A stretch of DNA of 33,537 nt from Candidatus Gastranaerophilales bacterium (GCA_024695865.1 JAILHI010000067.1:1-33537), one strand, 5' to 3'; shown: positions 23,500-33,537, counted from the first letter of the stretch. Notes: a model not told the origin generated them from the sequence alone. Translations and numbers: made by a program.

Positions 23500-26400
23500 A
23501 TGGTTAATGGTTACAAAAACAGTTTTTTGTTGGCTGCGATGGTGTTTGCTGGTTTATCAATCACGAGTGTGCCTGCTGATGCATACAGTTCATTGAGTGA
23601 GGCGGTCAGCAGCCCCGATAAGACAAAAGATTATCGTAATTATTATGACCAAACACTAACAGCGCCGTTAGGTGATTTGCAGGGTAATATTTTAACTGTT
23701 GAATCATATTACGGCGGTGATTACGGCCAAAAATTTTATTATAACGGTTTTGCATACAATGGCGGCGGCTATGGCGGTATTAATGTTGCAGACGGTCAAT
23801 ATTTTTCTGCCGCTCTTGCTAAATATATCGGTTTTTCAAAAGCCATGGACGGTGTTTCAAAAGGCGGTGTTATCAATAACGCAGGTAATACTTCTTTTGT
23901 AGGCTGGTTTGGTGACGGCCGCAACAAATACCAATATAACCATGCAAGTTTGGGCGGTTCTATTTACAATGCCAATACCGGTATTATGACTATGGACAAA
24001 TATACCGATATAACTACCTATACAGGTTCTGAAGTACTGGAATTTTGGGGCGGCAACGAAAGAAATCAGTCTGAAATTGATGCAAATGCCATGTATGGCG
24101 GTGCTATCTATAACGCAGGCAAAATGTATATTGTTCAGGACAGAAATTTAGATACCGATTACAGTTCAAGCAACGTAAATATCTCGGAAATTCAGTTTGA
24201 AGGTAACGGTGCAAGCGTAAAAGGCGGTGCTATTTACAATGCTGCGGGTGCTGAATTTACCTTATACGGTACAAACAGAACACGTATTTTATTCGCTGAC
24301 AGCAAACCGAACGTAGTTGCTTCCAACAATGCTGCAGACGGCGGTGCTATCTATAATGACGGCGGTGTTATTAATTTAGGGGTTGATGATTCTCAATACG
24401 GTTATATCCGTATCGGCTGGCTTGATTCATCAAGTTCCGAACACCCCGATACAGGTGATAACTCTTTCGCTGGTACAGGTGTTTTGAACCTTAATAAACC
24501 CTCAATTCAATATATTACAACACCTGACCTTGAAAGGTACAGTAAAGACGTTATTGCCGCAAAAGAGGCAAGTCAGCCGCTTCCGGATTATAACAATTAT
24601 TTGACAACCCTGAATATTAATCCGGGTAAAATTATTATTAACGCCGATGCAGAACATTATTACGGTGATGTTAATTTATACGGCGGAACTTTGGAATTTG
24701 CTTCAGGCTATAGTACAACTTTCTTTAATGGTGCTTCGCATTTTAACGTATTGGGAGATTCTGTTATTAATTTAACAAGTACGGCATCAATTTTCTATAA
24801 CCATCTTGCTTCACATTTGACCAATTTAAGTATCGCCGACGATACCACTTTAACCTTAAAAACCGCTTTGACCTACAACGGCGGCGGTGTACCATATTAC
24901 AATACCTTTGATGCAGATAATGTTCAGATAGGCAATAATGCTAAAATTCATTGGGTATTGGCAGGCAGTGCGGCTGATAAAACTTCCGTAGTTATTCCGA
25001 TAACCACAACATTAGGTGAATATGCAGATGTTTCTATTGCAGAAAATGCCGTTACAACCAGTGTCTTTTATTCAGTAAATAAAACAGGCTCTCAAATTGA
25101 TGTTGCAATAGCCGATGCTGCTCCCTGGGGCCCGACGGTCAGTTATGATAATATGACCTTAAAACAAGCCGCAAATAATGATGCAGATAATAAAACTTTC
25201 TCAATAGGATATAAAATTCATAAAACAGGGCAGCCTTACCTTACTTTCGGCGGTAATATCGGCGAAGTTGTAAATAATCTTGCCGTTAACGGTAATTATC
25301 GTTCAGATATTACTTATGATTTGACCGTTAGCGCCGAAAACCCCGACGGTGATAATTATTCGGGTTTTGTTCTCAATAGTGATACTGCAAGTCTGAAAAT
25401 GACAAATCAACAATGGGCTGATTTTAAAGATTTTGCGGTACAGGCAAATAAAGGTACTTTAAAACTCAATAATTCCGATTTTACAAATACAGACGGTTCT
25501 ACCCTTATTCTTGATATCGATAATGCAAATGTAGAAACTTACAACTTAAAATTCACAAATAACACCGATGCTGCTATTCAGATTAATACAGCCGTTAATA
25601 ATGCTGAATACACGATTTCGTCAATTAATAAGAATACCGAATTTGCAAACAACAACGGTGCTATCAAATTTAATACCGACAAAGACGTAAGTTTGAATTT
25701 GAATGCGACAGAGGGCAGTTCGCTTAATTTTCTGACTTCAACCGATACAATTGATATGGGTACGGGAGCAAACTCTCAAATCAACGTAAACAAAGGCGGC
25801 TTTACCTACTATGATGAAAAAACTTCAAGCTACGTTACTCCCGAAATGAACGGTGATATTGCAATCAATTCAAAACTCGACAATGTAAATCTCAATATAC
25901 ATAACGGTACAATTTCGTTAGGTAAAGCAGGTCATACATTTAATACTTTAAATGTCCTGAAAGATACAACAATCAGCCTGCTTGATAATAAAGCAGATAC
26001 TGTTGACATCAATACTTTAAACGGTGAATTTAAAATTGATTTGCTTGTTGATGCAATTAAAGGCTCTGAGGGTTATGAAACAGATGTTATCAATCTTGCA
26101 AATGCCCCCGATAATACAAACATCAATGTTTATGCGATAAACATTGTTTCGGACGATGATACCGTTGATCTTCAGTTAATCAATGACAATGACGACTCAA
26201 GCAATGTAACATATACTACCGATGCCACTACTTATTTAGGTTCTTATAAATATGTCTTTACGGCAGACGATACAGTAAAAGGTTTATTCCACGGTACAAA
26301 ATCGACTTCGGGTGTTATTGATTTCTATACGCTGTTTACCGAAGAATCGGGCGGAACACATCAACTTCCTTTTGCAAGAACTTATTCGGTGGATAAAGAT

Positions 26401-29400
26401 ATAACCGTTAAAGGCGGTGTAATGGCTCAGGATACCGTGTTTAACCTTATGGGCAACAATTACAGTTTCACTTTAGGTGTTAATGGTAAAGAATACAGAT
26501 ATCTGGAAGCAACAAAGGGCTCTACTTTAAATGTATATAATATAGGTAAATTTACCAAAAATGTCGATGCGGAAGGCAATGTGACGGTTACGATTGACCA
26601 TGAGGGTTTAAAGAACTTCCGTCCTCAATATTCGTCGGGTTATTATGCAGACCACTTTGCTGACGGTGATGCAGGTTCTGTCATAAACATTGACGGTTTG
26701 GTTGCGCACGATATTTATACGGGTACTTATAAAGATGACTCTATTGCACACCTTATTGATTCCGACGGCGGCGATATTACCATTAAAAATTCTCTGTTTT
26801 CAGATTTGCATTTCAAAGGATATGAAAGCGCATATCCGTCAGTTGTAATTCGTTCAAGATTAGATGGCAATCTCACTATCGAAAATTCAATTTTTGAAAA
26901 TAACGAAGTCAAAAACGGTTACAACAACGGTTTTATTTTCATTCAATCAAGCAGCAGCATCGGTAAATACGGTCAGTTGACAATTAATGATTCAATTTTC
27001 AGAAACATCACTTCCAATGATTTTAATGCCGTAATTAACAACCAGAGAATTTTCTCTGTAATTTCAGACTCTTTATTTGAAAATAACGGTTCAACAGTTA
27101 CGAGATCCAGTGATGCTTCCAATAATTATTATAGTTTCTGGGGCCCTGTTACTTTGGCAACGGCAGAAATTCATAATTCAATGTTTAAAGGTAATTATGT
27201 AAATTCAACCTATGATTATGATAAAGTTCAGACAAGTTTCGTCAGAGGCGGTGCTATTGATGCAGAGGGCTGGATTAAAATCTGGGATTCGTCCTTTATC
27301 GGCAACTATGCAAAATCAAAATACCAAAACCCGAGCGGCGGTGCATTATATGGTCTTGGCGATGTGCTTGTTTACGGTTCTTTGATGTCAAACGGCGACC
27401 CGCTTGACCCCGCAGATTTATTGACGACAGATATTTCTACTGTTACATCAACTTCTACCTTTAAAGATAACTATGTATCAAGCGCAGATACAAATTCTGC
27501 TTATGGCGGTGCCGTAAGAGGTAATTATGACGTCTTATTCGACGGCACAGTATTTGAGGACAACTATGCTCAATCTAAATTCAGAGTATATGGCGGTGCT
27601 GTTTACGCTACGAAAAATGCCGTTGTTCAAAATTCAGTATTTAAAAATAACTATGTTAAAAACGAATATGATAAGGAGTTAACTTATTCAAATATATATC
27701 TGCAAGCCTATGGCGGTGCTATTGCAACGACAATGACGACAGATACTTCCTATGATTATTCAATGCTTATTGATAACAGTATTTTTGATAATAACAAGAT
27801 TGAATCTGCAAGAATTTATTCATACGGCGGTGCCGTTTTATACGGTGAAGTTTCAAATTCAAACCTTATTAAAAACTCTGTATTTACAAATAACTCAAAT
27901 ACCTTAACCACTACTGAAGATGATACTATCGCTCAGGCATACGGCGGCGCTGTTTATACAAAATATATGGTATTTGAAAATGACCGATTTATAAACAATA
28001 CAGTTACGGCAAGCGGAAGCACTTCTGATAAAGCATACGGCGGTGCTATTTATGCCTCTAAGAAAATACTTGTCGATGATTCTTATTTTGAGGGCAATAA
28101 GGCAATTTCAGATTATAATGCTTATGGCGGTGCGATTTATGCCGCTTCCAACATAGACTCTAAAAACTCTACATTTATCGGCAACAAAGCAATTTCAGAT
28201 GATGAAAGATATGGTGTTGGAGGTGCTGTTTATACTGCTATGAATACATCATCGTTTGATAATGCCACATTTACAAGCAATGAAGCATCAAAAAACGGCG
28301 GTGCGATAAATGCGGGTTCAGGTCTGACAATAACAGGCTCTTCATTTACAACTAACACGGCAGGCGGAAGCGGCGGTGCTATTCTCGGATACAACGGCTC
28401 GGTTGATAATTCGACCTTTACGGGTAATACCGCAGGAGATAATGGCGGTGCGATTTACACCTCAAATCTTGCCATAACTAACTCGTTATTTACCGAAAAT
28501 ACTGCTGTTAATGAGGCAGGTGCTGTATATTCTGCAGAAAATATTACAGGTTCAACCTTTACCAAAAATAAGGCTACGAGTGAAAACGGCAGCGGCGGTG
28601 CAATTACGGGCTATTCTTCAAACTATGTAACAGGCTCGCATTTCGGTCTTTCCGATGACAGTACAAGCGGAAATACGGCGGCTTATGGCGGTGCAGCCAG
28701 ATTCTACCGTGAAAAATATGGTTACGGCGGCACTTCTGTAATCAAAAATTCAGATTTTAATTTCAACTCTGCATCAAAAATGGGCGGCGCAATTTACCTT
28801 GCAGGCGGTCATAGTGATTCTGACTACATTGATTACGACTGGCATTATGATGAAGAAAAGCAGGAATGGGTACGTGATTATCTCGGTGTTAAAACAAGTT
28901 CTTCCGAAAACGAACTTGTTGTGATTGATTCAGCCTTTAATAATAACACGACGGCAGGTGTTGACGGTCTCGGAAAAGGTGCAATAACCGTTCATGGCGG
29001 CAACTTAAAACTCGCAGCCGTTGAAAACGATTTGACCTTTACGGGTAACGGAACGGCCTTGTCGGTATTAAGCACATACTCTGATGAGGTTACCGATAAT
29101 CCCGATGAACCCTCAAGACCCTTGCATACTATAATTTATGGCGGTGTAGTAAACCTTAATGCCGCTGACGGACACAAAATTGTCTTTAATGACAAAATCG
29201 ACAGCGGTGTCATTGCGGGTGATACTCCCGAAAACCGGGACAGAGCAATTCTTAACATTAACCAAGCAATAAATTATGAATCGGGTTATGATGAAGAAAC
29301 AGGTGAATACATTTATACAGATTTGCATACAACCGGCAGAGTTGTATTAAATGCCGATATGACAGGCTATCACGGTGCCGTTAATCAATACGGCGGAACG

Positions 29401-32400
29401 CTTGCCCTCGGCAGTGCGGAAACTGCAAATATGCTCACAAACGCATCTTCGTTCTCCGTTTTGGGTGACAGTTCTATTGATTTACAAAACTCAAAAGTCG
29501 ATAACGTTGTCTTTGCTAATCCCGTAACCGTAAACGGTGCTTTGAGTCTCGCTCTTGATATCAACGGTTCGGAATACTCGGCTGACTTATTCGGCGGCGA
29601 ACTTGCAGACGGCTCAACTTCAACAATCACAATCAGCGCTATCAATATGCTCAATAAACTTTCGGAATCACATGATTTCACTATTTCATCCGGAAGTCTT
29701 GCGCAAAATATTACCCTTGCAACTGCTGATGCGTTGATAGTTACAGGCGGCGGAAATTATGAATTTTCTTACCTCAATGGTGTTTTAACGGTTAACGTAT
29801 TAACACCGACCTACAGCGGTACTTTGATTGATGCATTGCAGAATAAAACTATCGATGACATACCCGCTCCAAATGAATATACTCTGAATACTAAATTCAC
29901 GGCAACGGAAAACTTCGGCAATCTGACGGGTGAAGCAAGAGAATTTACAATAGATGGCAATGCAAAAGAAATTGACGGTGATTCTCATACCGGTATTAAA
30001 GTTTCAGCGGGACAGACCCTCAATCTGAACAATATTGACTCTTTCAACGGAACATCTGATTATGCGGTTGAAAACGCAGGCACTGTAAATGTTGACGGTG
30101 TTACTTTTAAAAATAATACAATTGCCGATATCAAAAACACAGGCACTTTGAACTTCACAAACGCAATGAATACTGTTACAACAATTGTTGATAACGGTAC
30201 AGAAACCCCTGAAGGTGTTATTAATATTACAGGCGGCACCTTATTAACAGATGGTGAAAGTTCTATTACACAAAAAACAATTTATTTGAAAGGCGGAAAT
30301 TTAAGTACACCAAACATCAACAGACCCGTAAATGCAAATATTGTTGCTGATGAAACCGTCGAAATAACAGGTTGGTTTGAAAACGGCGCTGATGTAAACG
30401 GTACCGTTTCAGGTACATTTAAAGGCAATACAATTAATTCAGCCATTTACAATTACGGTACAATCGGTAATCTTACCGCCGATTTTATCGGAAATCAAAT
30501 TTCAAATGACAGTTCCGCAAACGGCGGCGCCCTGAAAAACGAATCAAAAATTTCCTCAATCAGCGGCAATTTCACAAACAATTTAGTTGCATCTGCTAAT
30601 TCTAATGCAAATGGCGGTGCGATTTATAATAGCGGCGAAATAGGCTATTATCAGGAGGTTTATAATGAATACCTCGGCGAAAACGAAAACAAAATGACGG
30701 GCGGCGGTATTCTTTCCTCCTCCACCTTTATCGGAAACACTGCTGTAAGCGGCGGTGCTATCTACAATAACGGAACAATTAATATTGTATCCTCTGATTT
30801 CGATAAAAACTCAGCAGCAAACGGCGGTGCGGTTTATAATAATGCAACAATCGGTATCGATAACGGATACGGATATGTTACGGAAGGCGGCTTTACAGAT
30901 GCCTCATTCACGGGTAATACGGCAGATAACTATGGCGGTGCAATTTACAACAGTGCATCCGCTAAAGCATTACTTATAACTGCAAAAACAAAAGATATTT
31001 TATTTAGCGGAAACGCTGCCGCAAACGGTGCATCAATTTATAACCTCTCTACAGACGGCACAAGTATTACTGCTGACGGCGGCAATGTAACCTTTACGGA
31101 TAATATACCGAGAGAAACCGACGGTTACGGAATTTATTCGGCGGCAAGTGTTAATTTTAGCGCAAAAGAGGGTTATAAAGTTACGATTGATGACAGTATT
31201 AATATTGTAAATCAATGGGCTGATGTTACAGTCAATCAGGGTGATTATACTGGTACTGTCGAACTTAACGGCAAAATCAATTTTGAAAACACTAATTCGG
31301 GTATAAGAGTAGGTTATGCAGGTTTTGATTCAGGTACCTTAAAACTCGGTAAAACTCCTGCCAACGACACTTATCAATACATTGTGAATGCAGGTAACTA
31401 CGTTCTTGACCTGCAAAATGAAAACGCAGGCGACAATTTGATTGTCGGCACTTTGACGGGTGCTTCCGAAATGAAATTGAACGTTGACTATGACGCAACG
31501 GCAAATTCAATGGATAAAATTACAGTTAACAGCGGTTCAGGTATTATTACTCTCAATGCCGTAAACATAATCAACGACAATGAAAGTTTTGTTGCGGGCA
31601 CGAAAACCGAATATTTAGACGGCGCTGCAAGAGATAATATGACGGTTATTACTTCAAGCATAAATGCCGCAACTGATACGGGATTTATTTACGTCTTTAC
31701 GCCGACGGCGATTAAAGGTGAATTATCCGCTTTAAGAAGAATGGCTTATGAAGGTGATTTAATTAATGCAATTAATGATGATTTGGGCGGAACCGTTCAC
31801 CCTGATTCATATTCGCTTTCTGGCGATTTTACGGCAGACAGAAATTTCGGAAATTTAAGTACGGAAAACAGAGAACAATTTACTATTTTTGGTAACAGCC
31901 ATACTGTTTCGGGTGCTGATACTTATACGGGTATTAATGTTTCCGAAGGTCAAACCTTAAATATTGATAATGTCGTCTTTTCAAAAGTTTTAAGTTATGA
32001 CGTACAAAACAGCGGAACTTTAAACTTTACGGGCGGCAATTCTATTAATAATATTACCGATGCCGCAACTCCGAAAGGTGTAATGAACATCACGGGCGGA
32101 ACGACAGAATTAGCAAGATACGGTTCAATTGCTCAAAAAGAAATCAATCTTAAAGGCGGTCGTTTTGTTGTAAATAAAGACACCAATATTAATACCGAAA
32201 TTAAGGCTGATATCAATAATCATGTTGATTATGAAGTTTCAGGCAGTTCAATGGCGGGCGTTCTTAACAATGCCGGCACATTATCCGCAATTTCGGGAAC
32301 ATTTAAAGATAATTCCTTTACCGCAGGTCAAATTGCAAGAGGCGGTGTAATTTACAACGGCGGTATTATTAATTCCGTAAATGCTGATTTTACTGATAAT

Positions 32401-33537
32401 ACTATGATTGCAACCAGTGAGGGTTACGGCGGTGCTATCTACAATTCAGGCACAATTAAATCAATTAGCGGTAATTTCACCAACAATACTAACGGCAAAA
32501 CCGCAGAACAATATACCAACGCACATAGAGGCGGTGCTATTTATAATATCAGTAACGGTGTAATCGGAAACCGTGTAGGAGAAGAATTTGTCGGAGATGC
32601 AATATCAGGTGTTTTCACGGGTAATATTGCAGGTCTTGGCGGTGCTATTTTCAACGGTTATGATTACTATGACCCGAATGCCGAAATCGGAAATATTACT
32701 GCAAACTTTGATAATAACAAAGCAATGGCAGGTCAGGGCGGAGCAATCTTTAACGGCAGAAAAATTGCGTCAATCAGCGGAACTTATACAAATAATTCGG
32801 CATCAAACAGAAATGAGGCATTTGGCGGTGCTATTTATACCTCTGGTGCTATCACTAACGGCATCAATAACAGTACCTTTACGGGTAACTCTGTAACTTC
32901 AACAAACAGCAATGCTCATGGCGGTGCAATATACCAAAAAGGCGAAACTCTGACAATATCAAATTCAACCTTTGGCGGTCCGGGCGAAGGACAGGGTAAC
33001 TCTGCAATTGCGCCCTCTGGTTATGCATACGGCGGTGCTATTTATACCGAATTGGGTACACTGAATATTGTTGATTCATCATTTATCGGAAACATTGCAA
33101 AAGACGGTGCTGCGATATACGGTTGGAATTCAAATGTAACGATTAATGCACAAAAATCAAATGTTGAATTTGCAAACAATAATTCAACAGGTGATGCAAG
33201 CGGCACGGGTACGGGTATTGACATAAACGGCGGTTCGTTAACCTTAAATGCAGATGCGGGTCATAATCTTACAATCAATGATACCGTTTCTTCAACAACG
33301 GGTATGACAATCAACAACGGCCACAACGGTACCGTTGCCCTGAACGGTGCATTAACTCTCGGCAATGCGTTGAATGTCAATGGCGGTACTTTAACCCTTA
33401 ATGATACTGCTGCTGCATCTTTGGCAAATACAAATCTTACTTTAAACGGCGGCAGCCTGAAACTTGATAATGCGGCAGCCGTAGAAATAGTAAATACTGA
33501 TTTGCATTTAAACGGCGGTACATTTGATATAGCAAAC
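23500..33537 (+). CDS. Giant Pmp-like secreted surface protein or autotransporter passenger, 3' end missing
   Basis: An open frame of exactly 3346 codons that has no stop before the window end, so it is partial. The start ATG follows an in-frame TAA at 23491 and has AGAGG about 11 bases upstream. Residues 1-28 are a signal peptide (hydrophobic 9-24, cleavage after ADA). The rest is a predicted right-handed beta-helix rich in Gly, Asn, Thr and Ser. About 30 exact GGA[ILV] tetrapeptides, most as GGAIYN or GGAVYT, alternate with FxxN tetrapeptides (FTGN, FKNN, FEGN), the hallmark of chlamydial polymorphic membrane proteins. They cluster at residues about 120-290, 1248-1760, 2328-2495 and 2948-3200. 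PATR-like strands (VNQYGGTLALGSAE, VNLYGGTLEF) support an autotransporter. The membrane barrel, if any, lies beyond the edge. Cysteine is almost absent. A role in adhesion is inferred. Confidence 0.9.
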   Translation, partial: MVNGYKNSFLLAAMVFAGLSITSVPADAYSSLSEAVSSPDKTKDYRNYYDQTLTAPLGDLQGNILTVESYYGGDYGQKFYYNGFAYNGGGYGGINVADGQYFSAALAKYIGFSKAMDGVSKGGVINNAGNTSFVGWFGDGRNKYQYNHASLGGSIYNANTGIMTMDKYTDITTYTGSEVLEFWGGNERNQSEIDANAMYGGAIYNAGKMYIVQDRNLDTDYSSSNVNISEIQFEGNGASVKGGAIYNAAGAEFTLYGTNRTRILFADSKPNVVASNNAADGGAIYNDGGVINLGVDDSQYGYIRIGWLDSSSSEHPDTGDNSFAGTGVLNLNKPSIQYITTPDLERYSKDVIAAKEASQPLPDYNNYLTTLNINPGKIIINADAEHYYGDVNLYGGTLEFASGYSTTFFNGASHFNVLGDSVINLTSTASIFYNHLASHLTNLSIADDTTLTLKTALTYNGGGVPYYNTFDADNVQIGNNAKIHWVLAGSAADKTSVVIPITTTLGEYADVSIAENAVTTSVFYSVNKTGSQIDVAIADAAPWGPTVSYDNMTLKQAANNDADNKTFSIGYKIHKTGQPYLTFGGNIGEVVNNLAVNGNYRSDITYDLTVSAENPDGDNYSGFVLNSDTASLKMTNQQWADFKDFAVQANKGTLKLNNSDFTNTDGSTLILDIDNANVETYNLKFTNNTDAAIQINTAVNNAEYTISSINKNTEFANNNGAIKFNTDKDVSLNLNATEGSSLNFLTSTDTIDMGTGANSQINVNKGGFTYYDEKTSSYVTPEMNGDIAINSKLDNVNLNIHNGTISLGKAGHTFNTLNVLKDTTISLLDNKADTVDINTLNGEFKIDLLVDAIKGSEGYETDVINLANAPDNTNINVYAINIVSDDDTVDLQLINDNDDSSNVTYTTDATTYLGSYKYVFTADDTVKGLFHGTKSTSGVIDFYTLFTEESGGTHQLPFARTYSVDKDITVKGGVMAQDTVFNLMGNNYSFTLGVNGKEYRYLEATKGSTLNVYNIGKFTKNVDAEGNVTVTIDHEGLKNFRPQYSSGYYADHFADGDAGSVINIDGLVAHDIYTGTYKDDSIAHLIDSDGGDITIKNSLFSDLHFKGYESAYPSVVIRSRLDGNLTIENSIFENNEVKNGYNNGFIFIQSSSSIGKYGQLTINDSIFRNITSNDFNAVINNQRIFSVISDSLFENNGSTVTRSSDASNNYYSFWGPVTLATAEIHNSMFKGNYVNSTYDYDKVQTSFVRGGAIDAEGWIKIWDSSFIGNYAKSKYQNPSGGALYGLGDVLVYGSLMSNGDPLDPADLLTTDISTVTSTSTFKDNYVSSADTNSAYGGAVRGNYDVLFDGTVFEDNYAQSKFRVYGGAVYATKNAVVQNSVFKNNYVKNEYDKELTYSNIYLQAYGGAIATTMTTDTSYDYSMLIDNSIFDNNKIESARIYSYGGAVLYGEVSNSNLIKNSVFTNNSNTLTTTEDDTIAQAYGGAVYTKYMVFENDRFINNTVTASGSTSDKAYGGAIYASKKILVDDSYFEGNKAISDYNAYGGAIYAASNIDSKNSTFIGNKAISDDERYGVGGAVYTAMNTSSFDNATFTSNEASKNGGAINAGSGLTITGSSFTTNTAGGSGGAILGYNGSVDNSTFTGNTAGDNGGAIYTSNLAITNSLFTENTAVNEAGAVYSAENITGSTFTKNKATSENGSGGAITGYSSNYVTGSHFGLSDDSTSGNTAAYGGAARFYREKYGYGGTSVIKNSDFNFNSASKMGGAIYLAGGHSDSDYIDYDWHYDEEKQEWVRDYLGVKTSSSENELVVIDSAFNNNTTAGVDGLGKGAITVHGGNLKLAAVENDLTFTGNGTALSVLSTYSDEVTDNPDEPSRPLHTIIYGGVVNLNAADGHKIVFNDKIDSGVIAGDTPENRDRAILNINQAINYESGYDEETGEYIYTDLHTTGRVVLNADMTGYHGAVNQYGGTLALGSAETANMLTNASSFSVLGDSSIDLQNSKVDNVVFANPVTVNGALSLALDINGSEYSADLFGGELADGSTSTITISAINMLNKLSESHDFTISSGSLAQNITLATADALIVTGGGNYEFSYLNGVLTVNVLTPTYSGTLIDALQNKTIDDIPAPNEYTLNTKFTATENFGNLTGEAREFTIDGNAKEIDGDSHTGIKVSAGQTLNLNNIDSFNGTSDYAVENAGTVNVDGVTFKNNTIADIKNTGTLNFTNAMNTVTTIVDNGTETPEGVINITGGTLLTDGESSITQKTIYLKGGNLSTPNINRPVNANIVADETVEITGWFENGADVNGTVSGTFKGNTINSAIYNYGTIGNLTADFIGNQISNDSSANGGALKNESKISSISGNFTNNLVASANSNANGGAIYNSGEIGYYQEVYNEYLGENENKMTGGGILSSSTFIGNTAVSGGAIYNNGTINIVSSDFDKNSAANGGAVYNNATIGIDNGYGYVTEGGFTDASFTGNTADNYGGAIYNSASAKALLITAKTKDILFSGNAAANGASIYNLSTDGTSITADGGNVTFTDNIPRETDGYGIYSAASVNFSAKEGYKVTIDDSINIVNQWADVTVNQGDYTGTVELNGKINFENTNSGIRVGYAGFDSGTLKLGKTPANDTYQYIVNAGNYVLDLQNENAGDNLIVGTLTGASEMKLNVDYDATANSMDKITVNSGSGIITLNAVNIINDNESFVAGTKTEYLDGAARDNMTVITSSINAATDTGFIYVFTPTAIKGELSALRRMAYEGDLINAINDDLGGTVHPDSYSLSGDFTADRNFGNLSTENREQFTIFGNSHTVSGADTYTGINVSEGQTLNIDNVVFSKVLSYDVQNSGTLNFTGGNSINNITDAATPKGVMNITGGTTELARYGSIAQKEINLKGGRFVVNKDTNINTEIKADINNHVDYEVSGSSMAGVLNNAGTLSAISGTFKDNSFTAGQIARGGVIYNGGIINSVNADFTDNTMIATSEGYGGAIYNSGTIKSISGNFTNNTNGKTAEQYTNAHRGGAIYNISNGVIGNRVGEEFVGDAISGVFTGNIAGLGGAIFNGYDYYDPNAEIGNITANFDNNKAMAGQGGAIFNGRKIASISGTYTNNSASNRNEAFGGAIYTSGAITNGINNSTFTGNSVTSTNSNAHGGAIYQKGETLTISNSTFGGPGEGQGNSAIAPSGYAYGGAIYTELGTLNIVDSSFIGNIAKDGAAIYGWNSNVTINAQKSNVEFANNNSTGDASGTGTGIDINGGSLTLNADAGHNLTINDTVSSTTGMTINNGHNGTVALNGALTLGNALNVNGGTLTLNDTAAASLANTNLTLNGGSLKLDNAAAVEIVNTDLHLNGGTFDIAN
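27241..28770 (+). repeat. Dense GGA[ILV]/FxxN repeat block within the giant surface protein
   Basis: About 18 GGA-type tetrapeptides occur in roughly 510 residues (1248-1757), each usually followed some 15-30 residues later by an FxxN. Typical units read 'AYGGAIYAS...FxGNKAIS'. The spacing of 25-40 residues fits one or two turns of a beta-helix per unit. Confidence 0.8.
29800..31689 (+). repeat. First copy of a ~630-residue internal module of the giant surface protein
   Basis: The module begins with LTPTYSGTLIDAL, followed by FTATENFGNLTGEAREFTI, a block VINITGG / IYLKGGN, a GGAIYN cluster and a GGA-free region ending before YVFTPTAIKGEL. The same order of elements recurs from 31690. Confidence 0.7.
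31690..33537 (+). repeat. Second copy of the internal module, cut by the window end
   Basis: YVFTPTAIKGEL, LINAINDDL, FTADRNFGNLSTENREQFTI, GVMNITGG, INLKGGR and then GGVIYN/GGAIYN clusters align in order with the copy at 29800-31689. Identity is clear in the first 200 residues and looser afterwards. Confidence 0.7.

Noticed and set aside
24061-33060. GGCGGTGC-type DNA repeats as a CRISPR array or tandem repeat locus
   Set aside because: The repeats are short, irregularly spaced and in frame; they encode the GGA[IV] tetrapeptides and have no spacer-repeat architecture.
23699-33224. Several short ORFs of 60-102 codons on both strands in the last 10 kb
   Set aside because: All lie within the single open frame of the giant surface protein and are by-products of its repetitive composition.

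Overview
The window is AT-rich, densely packed bacterial chromosome from a cell with two membranes: it carries a TolC-family outer-membrane channel, an ADP-heptose pathway kinase, an O-antigen-ligase/IctB-like protein and a very large secreted surface protein. The best guess for the source is a gut member of the non-photosynthetic sister group of Cyanobacteria (Melainabacteria/Vampirovibrionia, Gastranaerophilales). That guess rests on cyanobacterial-looking family choices: an IctB-like ligase, a DUF4330-like protein and a RecG with a long N-terminal extension. It is an inference; no rRNA or tRNA is present to settle it.

Layout. 1-4.1 kb: recG, convergent with a GT39/ArnT-like membrane glycosyltransferase. 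4.2-6.6 kb: a GT2 polyprenyl-phosphate sugar synthase-like gene, then a TolC-family protein. 6.6-7.3 kb: an unrecognised reverse-strand gene, possibly of RNase H fold. 7.4-10.3 kb: an apparent envelope operon of rfaE1 (heptose-7-phosphate kinase), a DUF4330-like membrane protein and an IctB/O-antigen-ligase-like protein. 10.4-11.8 kb: a GltA/GltD-type flavoprotein. 11.8-12.1 kb: a hairpin-forming MITE-like element, a terminator and a good promoter. 12.1-15.2 kb: a small secreted protein overlapping tsaD, then an acyl-CoA/ACP synthetase. 15.2-18.6 kb: a three-gene membrane operon (VWA protein; degenerate FHA-like multi-pass protein; zinc ribbon-TM-TonB-C-like protein) with its own promoter and terminator. 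18.6-20.5 kb: an organophosphate:phosphate antiporter convergent with a small membrane protein whose promoter spacer holds an A10 tract. 20.5-20.9 kb: a 101-bp inverted-repeat element and a consensus promoter followed by a DtxR-like operator. 20.9-23.3 kb: a FeoA-FeoB fusion. 23.5 kb to the end: the first 3346 codons of a giant secreted adhesin or autotransporter passenger, still open at the window edge.

How it fits together. Much of the window serves the cell envelope: lipid-linked sugar synthesis and transfer (GT2 with GT39), LPS core and O-antigen steps (rfaE1, ligase-like), export (TolC) and surface display (the giant protein, rich in the GGA[ILV]/FxxN tetrapeptides of chlamydial Pmp proteins). 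The FeoAB promoter gives the clearest regulatory logic: iron uptake probably repressed by an iron-bound DtxR-family regulator. The two least-described items are the VWA/FHA-like/TonB-C-like operon and the modular Pmp-like giant protein.
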